64,000 nucleotides of DNA from an uncultured Pontibacter sp. (GTDB taxonomy: Bacteria > Bacteroidota > Bacteroidia > Cytophagales > Hymenobacteraceae): assembly GCA_947499125.1 (NCBI GenBank), contig CANMMP010000001.1, positions 124,001 to 188,000 on the forward strand, read 5' to 3'. Each line of letters starts with the position of its first letter. Within the stretch, counting starts at the first letter, position 1. Of this stretch, positions 7,149 to 17,431 are shown in pieces. Under the pieces are notes generated by a model, which was not told the DNA's origin, searched no databases, and saw nothing but the letters and a program-made list of their open reading frames with translations. Made by a program: the position numbers and the translations under genes.

Positions 7149-9914
7149 ATGTCAGAGTATAATTTCAGCGAGATTGAGAAAAAATGGCAGCGCTACTGGG
7201 AAGAGAACCAGACGTTTAAAGCCAAAGAAAGCGACGATAAACCAAAGTACTACGCCCTGGATATGTTTCCGTATCCGTCTGGTGCAGGCCTGCATGTAGG
7301 CCACCCGCTTGGTTACATCGCCTCTGATATAGTTAGCCGTTATAAGCGCCTGAAAGGTTTTAATGTGCTGCACCCAATGGGCTTCGACTCTTTTGGTTTG
7401 CCAGCTGAGCAATATGCTATACAAACGGGACAGCACCCGGCTATTACAACAGAGCAGAACATTGCGCGCTATGTAGAGCAGCTCAAAAACATCGGTTTCT
7501 CTTTTGATTGGGAACGCGAGGTCCGTACCTCCGACCCAAGCTACTATAAGTGGACGCAGTGGATCTTCATGCAGCTTTTCAACAGCTACTATAACTATAG
7601 TTCTGACAAGGCTGAAACGATAGATAAACTGATAGCTGAGTTTGATGCCAACGGTAACGCAACTATAAACGCTGCCTGCGACGAAGACACTCCTGCCTTC
7701 ACTGCCGCAGACTGGAAAGCTATGAATGAGCAGCAGAAAGCTGAAATGTTGCTTAAGTATAGATTAACCTATGTTGCTGAAGCCGTTGTAAACTGGTGCC
7801 CGGCTTTAGGTACGGTTCTGGCGAACGACGAAGTTGTTGGTGGTGTTTCAGAGCGTGGTGGTTACCCAGTGGAGCGTAAAAAAATGCGCCAGTGGATGAT
7901 GCGCATCACGGCTTATGCCGAGCGCTTACTTCAAGGCCTGGAAACGATTGACTGGCCGGAACCTGTAAAAGAAATGCAGCGCAACTGGATCAGCAAATCG
8001 GTTGGTGCTGAGCTTGACTTTGCGATTGAGGGTGATGGCCATATCAAAGTATTCACTACCCGTATCGATACTATTTTCGGTGCAACATTTGTAGTGCTGG
8101 CACCAGAGCATGACCTGGTGGCGCAAATAACTACAGACGAGCAACGCGAGCAGGTAGAAGCCTATGTAAATGTAGCCAAAAACCGTTCGGAGCGCGAGCG
8201 TATGACGGACGTAAAAACTGTGAGCGGCGTATTTACTGGTGCCTACGCTATCAATCCTATTTCAGAAGAGCGTGTGCCTATCTGGATCGCTGACTATGTG
8301 CTGGCTGGTTATGGTACCGGTGCCGTTATGGCCGTTCCTGGCCACGATTCAAGAGACTATGCATTTGCCAAACACTTTAACCTGCCAATAAGAGAAGTAG
8401 TAGCCGGCGGAAACATTGAAGAAGAAGCCTACGCAGCTAAAGAAGGTAAGATCATCAACTCTGGTTTCCTGAATGGGTTGGACGTGAAAGATGCTATAAA
8501 AGCTGGTATAGCCAAAGCAGAAGAATTGGGCGTTGGAAAGGGCCGTGTACAGTACCGCATGCGCGATGCTGTATTCAGTCGTCAGCGTTACTGGGGTGAG
8601 CCTGTTCCGGTTTACTTTAAAGATGGCATTCCGCAACTGATGCAGGAAAGTGAATTGCCACTGGAACTGCCTAAAATTGATGCGTACCTGCCAACAGAAA
8701 CCGGTGAGCCGCCACTTGGCCGCGCCGTAGACTGGAAGTACCAGGACCAGTTTGAATACGAACTAAGCACGATGCCGGGTTGGGCGGGCAGCAGCTGGTA
8801 CTGGTACCGCTACATGGACCCACAGAACAACAGTGAGTTTGCATCAAAAGATAAGATCGAATACTGGCGTAATGTAGACTTATACATGGGTGGTGCCGAG
8901 CACGCAACAGGTCACCTGCTCTACTCCCGCTTCTGGAACAAGTTTATGTTTGACCTAGGCCTGGTTGTGGAGGAAGAACCGTTTAAGAAGCTCATCAACC
9001 AGGGCATGATCCAGGGTCGTTCAAACTTTGTCTATCGCGTTAAGGATTCTAACAAGTATGTTTCTTTTGGCTTAAAAGATCAGTATGAAACTACGCAGCT
9101 GCACGTAGACGTGAACATTGTAGAGAACGATGTACTGGACCTGGAAGCCTTTAAAACCTGGAGACCAGAGAATGCTAACGCAGAGTTTATACTGGAAGAT
9201 GGCAAGTATAACGTAGGCGTTGAGATCGAAAAGATGTCGAAGTCGAAGTACAATGTGGTGAACCCGGATGACCTGGTAGAACGCATGGGTGCCGACACAC
9301 TGCGTATGTATGAGATGTTCCTGGGGCCACTGGAGCAGTTCAAGCCTTGGAATACCAACGGCATGGAAGGTGTACACAAGTTCCTGAAAAAATACTGGAA
9401 GCTATTCCATGATAACGATGGTAACTTTATAGTAAGCGATGATGCGCCAACTGCCGAAGAAATGAAACTGCTGCACAAGACCATCAAAAAAGTAGAAGAA
9501 GATATCGAACGTTTCTCGTTCAACACATCGGTTCCTACCTTTATGATCTGTGTGAACGAACTGACGCAGTTAAAAACAAATAAACGTGCCGTTCTGGAGC
9601 CGTTAACTATACTGCTATCCTCTTACGCGCCACACGTAGCCGAAGAGATCTGGCAGAAACTCGGACATACGGAAAGTATAAGCTACGCTACTTACCCGGA
9701 GTTTAAGGAGGAATACCTGGTAGAGAACTCATTTGAGTACCCGGTTTCTGTAAATGGCAAGACGCGCTCTAAAATGACTTTCCCGCTGGATGCCCCACGC
9801 GATGAAATGGAAAAGGCAGTTTTAGCTGATGAACAGGTAACTAAGTTTTTTGAAGGCAAAACACCAAAGAAAATTATTATAGTACCTAACAAAATTATTA
9901 ACGTGGTAGTATAA
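7149..9914 (+). CDS. leuS: Leucyl-tRNA synthetase
   Basis: Class I aminoacyl-tRNA synthetase that charges tRNA-Leu. The HIGH signature appears as HVGH (49-52) in [16 protein letters not shown], and KMSKS is exact at 695-699. Between them lies the CP1 editing domain (about 225-420, with the [11 protein letters not shown] and [17 protein letters not shown] motifs). An extra segment before KMSKS and the 921-aa length are typical of Bacteroidota LeuRS. The C-terminal anticodon-binding and Leu-specific domains are complete. Monocistronic, with a terminator at 9943-9980. Confidence 0.97.
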   Translation: MSEYNFSEIEKKWQRYWEENQTFKAKESDDKPKYYALDMFPYPSGAGLHVGHPLGYIASDIVSRYKRLKGFNVLHPMGFDSFGLPAEQYAIQTGQHPAITTEQNIARYVEQLKNIGFSFDWEREVRTSDPSYYKWTQWIFMQLFNSYYNYSSDKAETIDKLIAEFDANGNATINAACDEDTPAFTAADWKAMNEQQKAEMLLKYRLTYVAEAVVNWCPALGTVLANDEVVGGVSERGGYPVERKKMRQWMMRITAYAERLLQGLETIDWPEPVKEMQRNWISKSVGAELDFAIEGDGHIKVFTTRIDTIFGATFVVLAPEHDLVAQITTDEQREQVEAYVNVAKNRSERERMTDVKTVSGVFTGAYAINPISEERVPIWIADYVLAGYGTGAVMAVPGHDSRDYAFAKHFNLPIREVVAGGNIEEEAYAAKEGKIINSGFLNGLDVKDAIKAGIAKAEELGVGKGRVQYRMRDAVFSRQRYWGEPVPVYFKDGIPQLMQESELPLELPKIDAYLPTETGEPPLGRAVDWKYQDQFEYELSTMPGWAGSSWYWYRYMDPQNNSEFASKDKIEYWRNVDLYMGGAEHATGHLLYSRFWNKFMFDLGLVVEEEPFKKLINQGMIQGRSNFVYRVKDSNKYVSFGLKDQYETTQLHVDVNIVENDVLDLEAFKTWRPENANAEFILEDGKYNVGVEIEKMSKSKYNVVNPDDLVERMGADTLRMYEMFLGPLEQFKPWNTNGMEGVHKFLKKYWKLFHDNDGNFIVSDDAPTAEEMKLLHKTIKKVEEDIERFSFNTSVPTFMICVNELTQLKTNKRAVLEPLTILLSSYAPHVAEEIWQKLGHTESISYATYPEFKEEYLVENSFEYPVSVNGKTRSKMTFPLDAPRDEMEKAVLADEQVTKFFEGKTPKKIIIVPNKIINVVV

Positions 9915-9942
9915 TAGAACTCCATTTTACCAACTAACTTCT

Positions 9943-9980
9943 AAAAGCCGTCAGACTCAACTCCTGGCGGCTTTTAACTT
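9943..9980 (+). terminator. Rho-independent terminator of leuS
   Basis: AAAAGCCG-T-CAG (9943-9954) pairs with CTG-G-CGGCTTTT (9964-9975), one internal mismatch, then a T-rich tail. Confidence 0.8.
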
Positions 9981-9995
9981 TTAAGACCATCAAGC

Positions 9996-10034
9996 AAAAA
10001 AGGGAAGCACCTTCGTAAAGATGCTTCCCTTTTT
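9996..10034. terminator. Bidirectional terminator between leuS and the MarR gene
   Basis: AAAAAGGGAAGCA (from 9997) pairs with TGCTTCCCTTTTT (10022-10034), giving a U-run on either strand. It lies 20 bases behind the minus-strand MarR gene, its most likely user. Confidence 0.85.
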
Positions 10035-10054
10035 CTATTAAAGTATAAACGATA

Positions 10055-10555
10055 CTAAGTTGTTTCTATAGATTGCGCTAAGCGTATTTTACGCATGCCG
10101 GTTTTTATAGACTTACGAACCTTAGTTAACAGTTCTGCAAGTTGAGCCGACTCCTCAGATGTCAGATCAGCTAATAGCCCATCTAAAAGCGTCAATTCTG
10201 GATCAATACCTTCGAGCAAACGTAGTCCCTTCTCCGAAATAAGAATATTAACCAGGCGCTTATCATGTGGGTTGGGCTTTACCTCTACCAGGTCCTTTGC
10301 ATTAAGGCGGCTTACAAGGCGAGATGTGTCAGACATCTTATCCAGCATTTTATCGCGCAGACCTGATGTAGAAATAGGTGTAGGATATTGCTCCCTTAAA
10401 ATTCTGATTGCGTTATATTGCTGTGTTGTTAATCCGTAGCGTTTAAAAAAGCTTTCGTAACCATTAAACAAAAAGCCATAAGTATACAAAATGTTTAAGC
10501 TAGCATTTTGCCATTCGTTGCGGATCTTTATCCCAACTTCATTCTCAAATTGCAT
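10055..10555 (-). CDS. MarR-family transcriptional regulator
   Basis: Winged-helix regulator of the MarR family. The order of helices, the central LTTQQYNAIRILREQYPTP, the recognition region MSDTSRLVSRLNAKDLVEV and the wing NPHDKRLVNILISEKG are characteristic. The protein is 166 aa, slightly longer than average at both ends. Its ligand and targets are unknown. The neighbouring genes (leuS, YjbR) do not point to a drug-efflux role. It is separated from the upstream minus-strand YjbR gene by 141 AT-rich bases. Confidence 0.9.
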   Translation of the reverse strand: MQFENEVGIKIRNEWQNASLNILYTYGFLFNGYESFFKRYGLTTQQYNAIRILREQYPTPISTSGLRDKMLDKMSDTSRLVSRLNAKDLVEVKPNPHDKRLVNILISEKGLRLLEGIDPELTLLDGLLADLTSEESAQLAELLTKVRKSIKTGMRKIRLAQSIETT

Positions 10556-10696
10556 AAAGTAGTTTCAGGTGTGATGTCAATTATACTTATTTTTTTTGAA
10601 AAAATAAGATAAACAGCTAAAAAAATCATCTCAACAGCAGGATTACATCTACCAACGCATTATTTTGAACAAGTAAATATCCGGAAGTTACTAAAT

Positions 10697-11050
10697 TTAA
10701 AAACCTATACTTTGTTTCTGCGCCTTTGTCAGTTTTAAAGCCACAAGTCTGTAAGATTCATCGATCCAACTATAAAGCAAAATATCAGGTAGGCCAGCCT
10801 CAGGTAATATCGTGTTCCAGTGCAATTTATTCATGTGGTAACCGGGTCTAACCTGAGAATATTTCTCCCGAAGCGCAACAGCAGTTTCCGGGTCGCATTT
10901 CAGGGCTATACCTTTTTCATATTCGGAAATACTACAGAGCGCGTACATTTTACCGCATACTTTAAAAACCAGCGTATCCTCATCAAAAGGCATCTCCTCT
11001 GTGGTGCCTGGTTTAGCCATACAGTATTCCCTGAAAGCCTCTATATGCAT
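10697..11050 (-). CDS. MmcQ/YjbR family protein (copy 1)
   Basis: YjbR/MmcQ (DUF419) family with the CyaY-like fold, sometimes described as DNA-binding; biological role unclear. Family features are an N-terminal REYCMAKPGTTEEMPFDEDTLVFKV, KCDPETAVALREKY, PGYHMNKLHWNTI and a final SYRLVALKL helix. Complete at 117 aa. It is the last gene of a minus-strand run ispG > acyltransferase > DUF6728 > this gene, starting 10 bases after the DUF6728 stop. A diverged paralogue lies at 50635-50985. Confidence 0.9.
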   Translation of the reverse strand: MHIEAFREYCMAKPGTTEEMPFDEDTLVFKVCGKMYALCSISEYEKGIALKCDPETAVALREKYSQVRPGYHMNKLHWNTILPEAGLPDILLYSWIDESYRLVALKLTKAQKQSIGF

Positions 11051-11060
11051 GTTAAGCAGC

Positions 11061-11225
11061 TTAAATATGCTTGATTATAAAGTAGATCATACCTGCTAAA
11101 AACATCAGGATCGATATTTTATTGATGGTGTGCATGGTGCGCAGGTTAAAATTTGTTTTCCGGTTAGGGTCTTTTTTGCGGAAGAAATAAGTAAACACTT
11201 CCGTAAAGTTGAATAATCCCTTCAT
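11061..11225 (-). CDS. DUF6728 family micro-protein, 54 aa
   Basis: A short gene from ATG (11223-11225) to TAA (11061-11063). The product has an amphipathic start (MKGLFNFTEVFTYFFRKKDP), a polar centre NRKTNFNLRTMHTINKIS and one hydrophobic helix (about 38-51), so it is probably a small inner-membrane protein. The YFFRKKDP and NLR.MH.INKISI pattern is what I recall of the Bacteroidota-specific DUF6728 family, whose function is unknown. It is packed between the acyltransferase gene (40 bases upstream) and YjbR (10 bases downstream), suggesting cotranscription. Confidence 0.82.
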   Translation of the reverse strand: MKGLFNFTEVFTYFFRKKDPNRKTNFNLRTMHTINKISILMFLAGMIYFIIKHI

Positions 11226-11265
11226 GAGTTACAGTTTATAGTTTAATAAGATAGTTATTGCTGGA

Positions 11266-12312
11266 TCAGTAAGTATACTTTCCAAACGGCAGCTTACTTA
11301 AAAGTACAGCAATAATAGCAGCAAATACAAAGCATAATAACGAAACAGTAAAAATACCTGTTCCCGGTTGCTCAAAATTTAACGAAAAGCCCAGCCGCGA
11401 AACAAGTATAAAATCGATTACCAATGGGTGCATCAGGAATATAGCAAACGTAAACCTGCTTACATAGCTTATACTTTGCGTTACTCTATCTGGCAGTTTT
11501 GTCGTTAGCTTCTGAAGTATAAACCACAACCCGATCGCTTTTAAAAATATTGCCAGGTTAACGCTCGTATAAAAGAACTCAATATGCACCATCTTATCTG
11601 ATATGATAACATACGTACTCAGGTAAGTAGCAACAATACCGGCAACTATAAATATCAGGTTAACAGATGTCTTGCTTAGCCACGACTCTTTTTTATAGGC
11701 ACTCAGCAGATAACCAACTATAACAAATTCCAGGTAAATTATGTGCTCTATAACTCCTGTTACTGCTGGTAATAATAAATTGGCAGCATACCATAAAGCT
11801 ATAGTTATACTTGTAATGATAACTCCATTTTCCGCGGTAAGACTTGAGTTTAGTATCGTTTTACGGATGAGTGGCAGCAGAAAATAAATAGGTATGATCA
11901 GGTATACATACCAGTAATAACCTGTTACGCCGTTCAACATTCCATCTATAAAATCACTGATCGTCAGGTCAGTTATCTTATTATAAGCAACCAGGAAAAT
12001 AGCGGTCCAGAAAGTAAAGGGGAAAAGTACACGTAGAAACCGTTTGAAGGAAAATTTTAAACCTATGGCTCTTGGTAAAAGCAAAGCTCCTGTCAGCATC
12101 AGAAACAACGGTATGCCGGACCTGAAAATAGCGTGATACAAATTACCTGTATACCATAAACTATTGTCCGGTAAATTGTTCCGAACTATAGGCGTCGCAA
12201 CATGCACTACAATTACCGAAAAAGTAGCAAAAATACGTATCAGATCAAATGCCGCTATACGCGATGTAATAGCGGCATTTGGTTCTATACTTGGTTGTAC
12301 GCCAGGCTGCAT
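11266..12312 (-). CDS. Membrane-bound acyltransferase (acyltransferase 3 / WecH-like)
   Basis: Integral membrane O-acyltransferase of the acyltransferase-3 superfamily. The N-terminal signature is AAFDLIRIFATFSVIVVHVA, with the catalytic-type His in TM1, followed by about nine further hydrophobic segments and the SGIPLFLMLTGALLLPR loop typical of the family. Such enzymes acetylate or succinylate surface glycans or lipids; the acceptor here is unknown. 348 aa, complete. It begins 10 bases after the ispG stop, so it is probably cotranscribed with ispG, though no functional link is evident. Confidence 0.88.
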   Translation of the reverse strand: MQPGVQPSIEPNAAITSRIAAFDLIRIFATFSVIVVHVATPIVRNNLPDNSLWYTGNLYHAIFRSGIPLFLMLTGALLLPRAIGLKFSFKRFLRVLFPFTFWTAIFLVAYNKITDLTISDFIDGMLNGVTGYYWYVYLIIPIYFLLPLIRKTILNSSLTAENGVIITSITIALWYAANLLLPAVTGVIEHIIYLEFVIVGYLLSAYKKESWLSKTSVNLIFIVAGIVATYLSTYVIISDKMVHIEFFYTSVNLAIFLKAIGLWFILQKLTTKLPDRVTQSISYVSRFTFAIFLMHPLVIDFILVSRLGFSLNFEQPGTGIFTVSLLCFVFAAIIAVLLSKLPFGKYTY

Positions 12313-12322
12313 GAACTACAAC

Positions 12323-14326
12323 CTACTCTTCCAGCACCATTGGTTCTATCCAGCGGTCGTCTTCGCGGATCAGTTCGATCAGTTCGTCCACGGCACGCTC
12401 AGCTGGCACCGATTTTTTTACGACGGTCTGGCCACGGTATAAAGCGATTTTATCTTTACCTACCCCAACATAGCCATAGTCCGCATCAGCCATCTCGCCC
12501 GGTCCGTTTACGATACACCCCATAATGCCGATCTTCACTCCTTTCAGGTGGTCGGTGCGCTTACGGATCATAGCGGTTGTTTCCTGCAGGTCAAAAAGTG
12601 TGCGTCCACAGCTTGGGCAACTGATGTACTCCGTTTTACTCATGCGTGTACGGGCAGCCTGAAGTATACCAAAGCTTAATTTATTAAGTACATCTATCGT
12701 TTGCAGCCAAACCCCTTTCTCCTGATCTGGCAGTAGCTCTGTGCTTAGCATTATACCATCGCCCAAGCCATCTATTAACAAACCGCCCACATCCGTTGAA
12801 GCATAAAGCTGTACTTCATCTGCTGTTAGCTGGCCATATTCACGTTTAATTATACATGGCACTTTCACACCATTATTCATCAACCTGAAAAAGCACTTAC
12901 GAAGCTCCGGCATAGCGTGCTCGTTGGTGGTATGGAGTAGCAGCACAGCAGTTCCGTCGGTCTTGATCTGCTCCATTAACTCTTCCGTAATGTCGTGTAC
13001 AGTAGCAAGTATAAAGTTGAGTTTATGGTCTCGTTGGGTATTACCCAGGTATTGCTCTGCTGTTAATAGCGGGTGGCGATGCTCGTCTCTATCCGACTTT
13101 AACCAGACATTATAGTTTATGATCTCCTTCAGTCCGTTAGGCAACATAAAGGTGACCGGATTATCGCCACTATAGATGTAATCAGCCCCCTGATCATTCA
13201 TGTTAAACTTATCCAGCAACATCGAATACAAGTGACCAACGCATTTAAGGTCGGCGTACTGTACTTCCGTTAACCTGCTAAGGTCGGCGATTACACGCGG
13301 CACATTCTGGGCACCTACATTTTCTACTTCTATGGTTTCCCGACGATGATACTGGAATGGGTTTATAGGTACATTACAGATCGGTTTGATAGGATCAGCC
13401 TTTTCGGCACGATGGATATAACGGTCTATCAGCGCTTTGGCAACCGGTGCTTCTGCCTCCGGGGCTTCGGTTAACGAAACACGAACAGTATCTCCCAGTC
13501 CATCTTCCAGCAAGGTACCGATACCAACTGCCGATTTTATACGACCATCTTCTGCTTCGCCGGCTTCTGTTACGCCTAAATGCAACGGGTAAGGCTGCAA
13601 ACCTTCTTCATCGAGCTTCTGTACCAGCAAGCGGTAAGCCTGTACCATTACCTGTGTATTCGATGCTTTCATCGAGATCACAATATCGTAGTAGCCTTCG
13701 TCTTCGCAGATACGGATAAACTCCAGCGCACTTTCTACCATGCCTAGTGGTGTATCGCCGTAGCGGCTCAGAATTCTATCTGAAAGCGATCCGTGGTTGG
13801 TACCGATACGCATAGCAGTGCCGTGTTCTTTACAGATGCGGACCAAAGGCACAAATCGCTCCCGTATACGGTTCAATTCTGCCTGGTAGGTTTCGTCGTT
13901 ATACTCTATTACTTCAAACTTCTTCTTATCCGCATAGTTACCCGGGTTAACGCGTACTTTTTCAACTATACGGGCAGCTACCTCAGCAGCATTTGGGGTA
14001 AAATGAATATCCGCAACAAGGGGTACACTATAGCCGCGTTTGCGCAATTCGTCTTTTATAAGTTGCAGGTTCTCCGCTTCTTTTATACTTGGCGCCGTTA
14101 TACGAATGTACTCACAACCAGCTTCTATCATACGGATACACTGCTCTACAGAGCCCATGGTATCCATGGTATCAACAGTCGTCATCGATTGTACCCTGAT
14201 CGGGTGATCTCCCCCCATAGGCACGCCTCCAATATTAACTACACGGGTAGCGCGGCGCTTATAAGTTGTAAGGCTTGGGCAGTATTGAATATTCATCTGA
14301 TCTAAGGAGCAATTTGTCTCACTCAT
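12323..14326 (-). CDS. ispG: 4-hydroxy-3-methylbut-2-enyl diphosphate synthase, long form
   Basis: Penultimate enzyme of the MEP isoprenoid pathway (GcpE/IspG), converting MEcPP to HMBPP with a [4Fe-4S] cluster. The N-terminal TIM-barrel half (VNIGGVPMGGDHPIRVQSMTTVD) is followed by the large central insertion seen in Bacteroidota, Chlamydiae and plants, then the Fe-S half with C570-P-S-C573 and C604 in GCIVNGPGE. The length is about 667 aa. I chose the ATG at 14326; a TTG 15 codons upstream and an ATG at 14296 (MNIQYCPS) are alternatives, and conservation begins near the latter. First gene of a four-gene minus-strand run. Confidence 0.95.
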   Translation of the reverse strand: MSETNCSLDQMNIQYCPSLTTYKRRATRVVNIGGVPMGGDHPIRVQSMTTVDTMDTMGSVEQCIRMIEAGCEYIRITAPSIKEAENLQLIKDELRKRGYSVPLVADIHFTPNAAEVAARIVEKVRVNPGNYADKKKFEVIEYNDETYQAELNRIRERFVPLVRICKEHGTAMRIGTNHGSLSDRILSRYGDTPLGMVESALEFIRICEDEGYYDIVISMKASNTQVMVQAYRLLVQKLDEEGLQPYPLHLGVTEAGEAEDGRIKSAVGIGTLLEDGLGDTVRVSLTEAPEAEAPVAKALIDRYIHRAEKADPIKPICNVPINPFQYHRRETIEVENVGAQNVPRVIADLSRLTEVQYADLKCVGHLYSMLLDKFNMNDQGADYIYSGDNPVTFMLPNGLKEIINYNVWLKSDRDEHRHPLLTAEQYLGNTQRDHKLNFILATVHDITEELMEQIKTDGTAVLLLHTTNEHAMPELRKCFFRLMNNGVKVPCIIKREYGQLTADEVQLYASTDVGGLLIDGLGDGIMLSTELLPDQEKGVWLQTIDVLNKLSFGILQAARTRMSKTEYISCPSCGRTLFDLQETTAMIRKRTDHLKGVKIGIMGCIVNGPGEMADADYGYVGVGKDKIALYRGQTVVKKSVPAERAVDELIELIREDDRWIEPMVLEE

Positions 14327-14463
14327 AACTACAGTCGTATCGGCTTTGTTCAAAAGAGTATTGATAAGCAAAAGTAACTTTTTTAAACATAACTATAGTT
14401 TACTATTACTAAAGTGCTACTTATTCCGTATTAATAACTATGTAACACAAGACTTACGGGGCC

Positions 14464-14832
14464 ATGCGCGCATTTAATTCATCAAAAACCCAGCAACAAC
14501 TCAGGGAGCTTATGCAATGGGGCAAAATAAGGCAAGAGCAACTTAGCCACGCTATTCTGATAACGAAGGATACAGTGCTTGGCTATCTCAAAAAACAACT
14601 CCAGAAAGGAAACTGGAAAGATGTGCTGGATGTGCTCGAAGGTAAGCCCATGACAGTTAATGGTAAGTTGTTACAGGAAGAGCTACGTAACCGAATAGCC
14701 AGTAATTTAATTTTACAACTTCACATCCGGCATGCGCTTGCTATAAGTATGGCTGTCATTATTTTACCACTTATACTTTCCAAGCTCAGCGGGCTGGTAT
14801 TAGGCAAAATAAAAGGTTTTACAGAAGAGTAA
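14464..14832 (+). CDS. Small protein with C-terminal membrane segment, unknown function
   Basis: Complete 122-aa frame with its own terminator, so it is probably real, but no family is recognised. Residues 1-65 are hydrophilic and helical (QQLRELMQWGKIRQEQL, KKQLQKGNWKDVLDVLEGKP). Residues about 88-113 are hydrophobic (HALAISMAVIILPLILSKLSGLVLG), predicting one C-terminal transmembrane helix with the bulk in the cytosol. It is divergent from ispG across about 140 bases. Codon use and the presence of the AGTATA/TATACT words match neighbouring genes. Confidence 0.6.
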   Translation: MRAFNSSKTQQQLRELMQWGKIRQEQLSHAILITKDTVLGYLKKQLQKGNWKDVLDVLEGKPMTVNGKLLQEELRNRIASNLILQLHIRHALAISMAVIILPLILSKLSGLVLGKIKGFTEE

Positions 14833-14881
14833 TCATAGTTTAAAAGTATAAAATAAGCTATATATAACAAGTCATAAACGA

Positions 14882-14910
14882 AAAAGGGCACCTGCTTTAG
14901 GTGCCCTTTT
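14882..14910. terminator. Bidirectional terminator between the small membrane protein and glnN
   Basis: AAAAGGGCACC (14882-14892) and GGTGCCCTTTT (14900-14910) form a perfect 11-base stem with a seven-base loop. It serves the convergent genes at 14464-14832 and 14930-17122. Confidence 0.9.
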
Positions 14911-14929
14911 CTATTCTAGCATGTATATC

Positions 14930-17122
14930 TTAATGACGGAACATCAGTTCTCTATACTTCACTAAAGGCCAGTCTTCATCATCTACCATCAGTTCCAACT
15001 TATCTACACTGTAACGGATCGTGTCGAAGTAACTGAAAACCTGCTCGCGGTACATAATGGCCCGCTCACGGGCATCATCAATTTTGTTTGCTACTTTACG
15101 GGCTTCTATCATTTCATCTACGCTACGCTGAATGGTGGTAATGTGGCGCGACATCTTTTTGATTGCTTCTATAGTTGTAGCGGTGTATTCATCTTCAAGA
15201 CCCAGGTCTTTCAAGCCGCGGATATTCTGGATCAGCTTGTTCTGGTAAGCTACTGCTGTAGGTATAACATGGTTTACAGCCAGGTCACCCATAATTCTCG
15301 ACTCGATCTGAATCTTCTTGATGTAGTCCTCCAACAATATTTCATGGCGGGCCGCTATCTCAACTTCGGTAAAGATACCATGCTTCGAGAAGAGCTCTTT
15401 CACGTCAGCCCTGTGGTATACATCAAGTGCAAGTGGCGTAGACTTCACGTTAGATAGTCCGCGTTTCTCAGCCTCTTCTTCCCACTCTTTAGAGTAACCA
15501 TTCCCCTCGAAACGGATCGCTTTAGAAGCAACTACATACTCGCGTAATATCTGGATGATGGCAAGCTCTTTTTTCATGCCTTTTTCATCGATCAGCTCAT
15601 CAACCTGCTTACGGAACTCGATCAATTGGTCGGCTACGATAGAGTTGAGAACCGTCATAGACGAGGAACTGTTAGCAGAAGAACCTACAGCACGGAATTC
15701 GAATTTATTTCCGGTAAAGGCAAACGGTGAAGTACGGTTACGATCGGTGTTGTCTCTTAAAACTTCCGGAATGCGGTCGATTCCCAGTTTCAGGTACATG
15801 TTGTCGCCTTTTTCCATCGGAACTTTAGAGGTACGCTCCAGTTCATCTAACACTGCCGTTAGTTGCTGGCCCACAAATACTGACATGATAGCCGGTGGCG
15901 CTTCGTTGGCACCCAATCGGTGGTCGTTGCTGGCAGAGGCTATACTTGCACGCAATAGGTCGGCATGCTTGTAAGCGGCCATCATGGTATTGATGAAGAA
16001 AGTCAGGAACTGTAGGTTTTCCTTTGGTTTTTTGCCCGGGCTCAGCAGGTTTATACCTGTGTTGGTGCTCAGTGCCCAGTTGTTGTGCTTCCCGCTACCG
16101 TTTACACCTTTATATGGCTTCTCGTGTAGTAATACTTTAAAGTTATGGCGTTCAGCCACGCGATCCATAATATCCATCAAAAGCTGGTTATGGTCTACGG
16201 CAAGGTTCGCATCTTCGTAAGTAGGCGCGCACTCAAACTGGTTTGGAGCTACTTCGTTGTGGCGCGTTCTTAAAGGTATACCTAATCTATGAGCCGACTT
16301 TTCAAAATCAACCATAAACGCGTGCACACGACTTGGGATAGAACCAAAATAATGGTCTTCGAGTTGCTGCCCTTTTGCCGGTGAGTGTCCGAATAATGTA
16401 CGGCCGGTCATTACCATGTCGGGGCGTGCTTCGTAAAGCGAGCGGTCTACCAGAAAGTATTCCTGTTCGATACCCAGCGTGGTGTTTACTTTCGTTACAT
16501 CCTTATCGAAATACTGGCAAACAGGCAGTGCCGCATTGCTCAGCAGGTTAAGCGATTTTAGTAATGGCGTTTTATAGTCAAGCGCTTCGCCGGTGTAGGA
16601 TACAAATATAGTAGGGATACAAAGTGTTTTGGCACCGGCATTTTCGATCAGGAAAGCAGGTGAAGATGGGTCCCAGGCACTGTAACCGCGGGCCTCAAAT
16701 GTGTTGCGTATACCACCACTCGGGAATGAGGATGCATCAGGCTCCTGCTGTACAAGGGCGCTACCTCTGAAACTTTCAATGGCATCTCCTTCCGGGGTCA
16801 GGTCGAAAAATGAATCGTGCTTTTCGGCAGTAGCACCTGTTAGTGGCTGAAACCAGTGCGTATAGTGTGTAGCGCCTTTGCTCATGGCCCATGTCTTCAT
16901 AGCAGCGGCAACTGCATCTGCCAGGTTACGGTCTACCTGCTCACCGGCATCTATGGTACGCAATAAACGCTTGTAAAACTCTGAAGAAAGCGTAGCGCGC
17001 ATTGCCTGCATGCTAAAAACATTCTCTCCATAATAGTCTGAAATGTTATGGGAAGGCAGAATAACCTCACCAGGTTTACGCTGACTTACGAGTTCAAGCG
17101 CTTTAAAACGAAGGATTGCCAT
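14930..17122 (-). CDS. glnN: Glutamine synthetase type III
   Basis: ATP-dependent ammonia assimilation (glutamate + NH3 to glutamine) by the GSIII class common in Bacteroidota. Diagnostic are the 730-aa length (GSI is about 470), the N-terminal segment with YYGENVFSMQAMR, the catalytic-core motifs GIEQEYFLVD, RHNEVAPNQFECAP and NGSGKHNNWALSTNTG, and FTGNKFEFRAVGSS. All are intact. Single-gene unit with a -7 promoter element 32 bases upstream (17154-17161) and a shared terminator at 14882-14910. No PII or amtB gene is adjacent. Confidence 0.96.
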   Translation of the reverse strand: MAILRFKALELVSQRKPGEVILPSHNISDYYGENVFSMQAMRATLSSEFYKRLLRTIDAGEQVDRNLADAVAAAMKTWAMSKGATHYTHWFQPLTGATAEKHDSFFDLTPEGDAIESFRGSALVQQEPDASSFPSGGIRNTFEARGYSAWDPSSPAFLIENAGAKTLCIPTIFVSYTGEALDYKTPLLKSLNLLSNAALPVCQYFDKDVTKVNTTLGIEQEYFLVDRSLYEARPDMVMTGRTLFGHSPAKGQQLEDHYFGSIPSRVHAFMVDFEKSAHRLGIPLRTRHNEVAPNQFECAPTYEDANLAVDHNQLLMDIMDRVAERHNFKVLLHEKPYKGVNGSGKHNNWALSTNTGINLLSPGKKPKENLQFLTFFINTMMAAYKHADLLRASIASASNDHRLGANEAPPAIMSVFVGQQLTAVLDELERTSKVPMEKGDNMYLKLGIDRIPEVLRDNTDRNRTSPFAFTGNKFEFRAVGSSANSSSSMTVLNSIVADQLIEFRKQVDELIDEKGMKKELAIIQILREYVVASKAIRFEGNGYSKEWEEEAEKRGLSNVKSTPLALDVYHRADVKELFSKHGIFTEVEIAARHEILLEDYIKKIQIESRIMGDLAVNHVIPTAVAYQNKLIQNIRGLKDLGLEDEYTATTIEAIKKMSRHITTIQRSVDEMIEARKVANKIDDARERAIMYREQVFSYFDTIRYSVDKLELMVDDEDWPLVKYRELMFRH

Positions 17123-17153
17123 AGTGTTTGGTTGAGGGGGTTGATTTATAAGG

Positions 17154-17161
17154 CAAAGTTA
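17154..17161 (-). promoter_or_regulatory. -7 promoter element of glnN
   Basis: TAACTTTG on the minus strand matches TAnnTTTG, 31 bases before the glnN start codon. No convincing -33 element was found. Confidence 0.5.
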
Positions 17162-17419
17162 TACTAAAATCTAAATTCTCTTACTATACCCCATAAAATA
17201 TAAAGGGGTTAATTCGAAAAAATATCTAAACCATAATAACACCCCTCTATTTTTACAAGGCTATTTTGTTTAAATGTTCATTTTGATAGCTTCATATCCT
17301 GTTTTTAAATATCCTTCCTTTATACTTAACTATAAATCTTTCCTCCTATCAAGTATAGCAGCGTTAATGCCTGGAATTAACTTCCGTGGATTTTCGTTAC
17401 AATCGGTTAGCTTACTGCT

Positions 17420-17427
17420 TATCTTTG
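17420..17427 (+). promoter_or_regulatory. -7 promoter element placed four bases before a GTG start
   Basis: TATCTTTG matches TAnnTTTG and ends four bases before the GTG at 17432, so transcription would begin at or within the start codon. Confidence 0.5.
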
Positions 17428-17431
17428 CAAC

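Larger units (their letters stand above)
17123..17431. other. Divergent promoter region glnN / sulfatase-like gene
   Basis: 309 bases without a supported gene. They contain the minus-strand -7 element TAACTTTG (17154-17161) for glnN and the plus-strand element TATCTTTG (17420-17427) for the sulfatase-like gene. The rest is AT-rich with no obvious operator. Confidence 0.6.
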
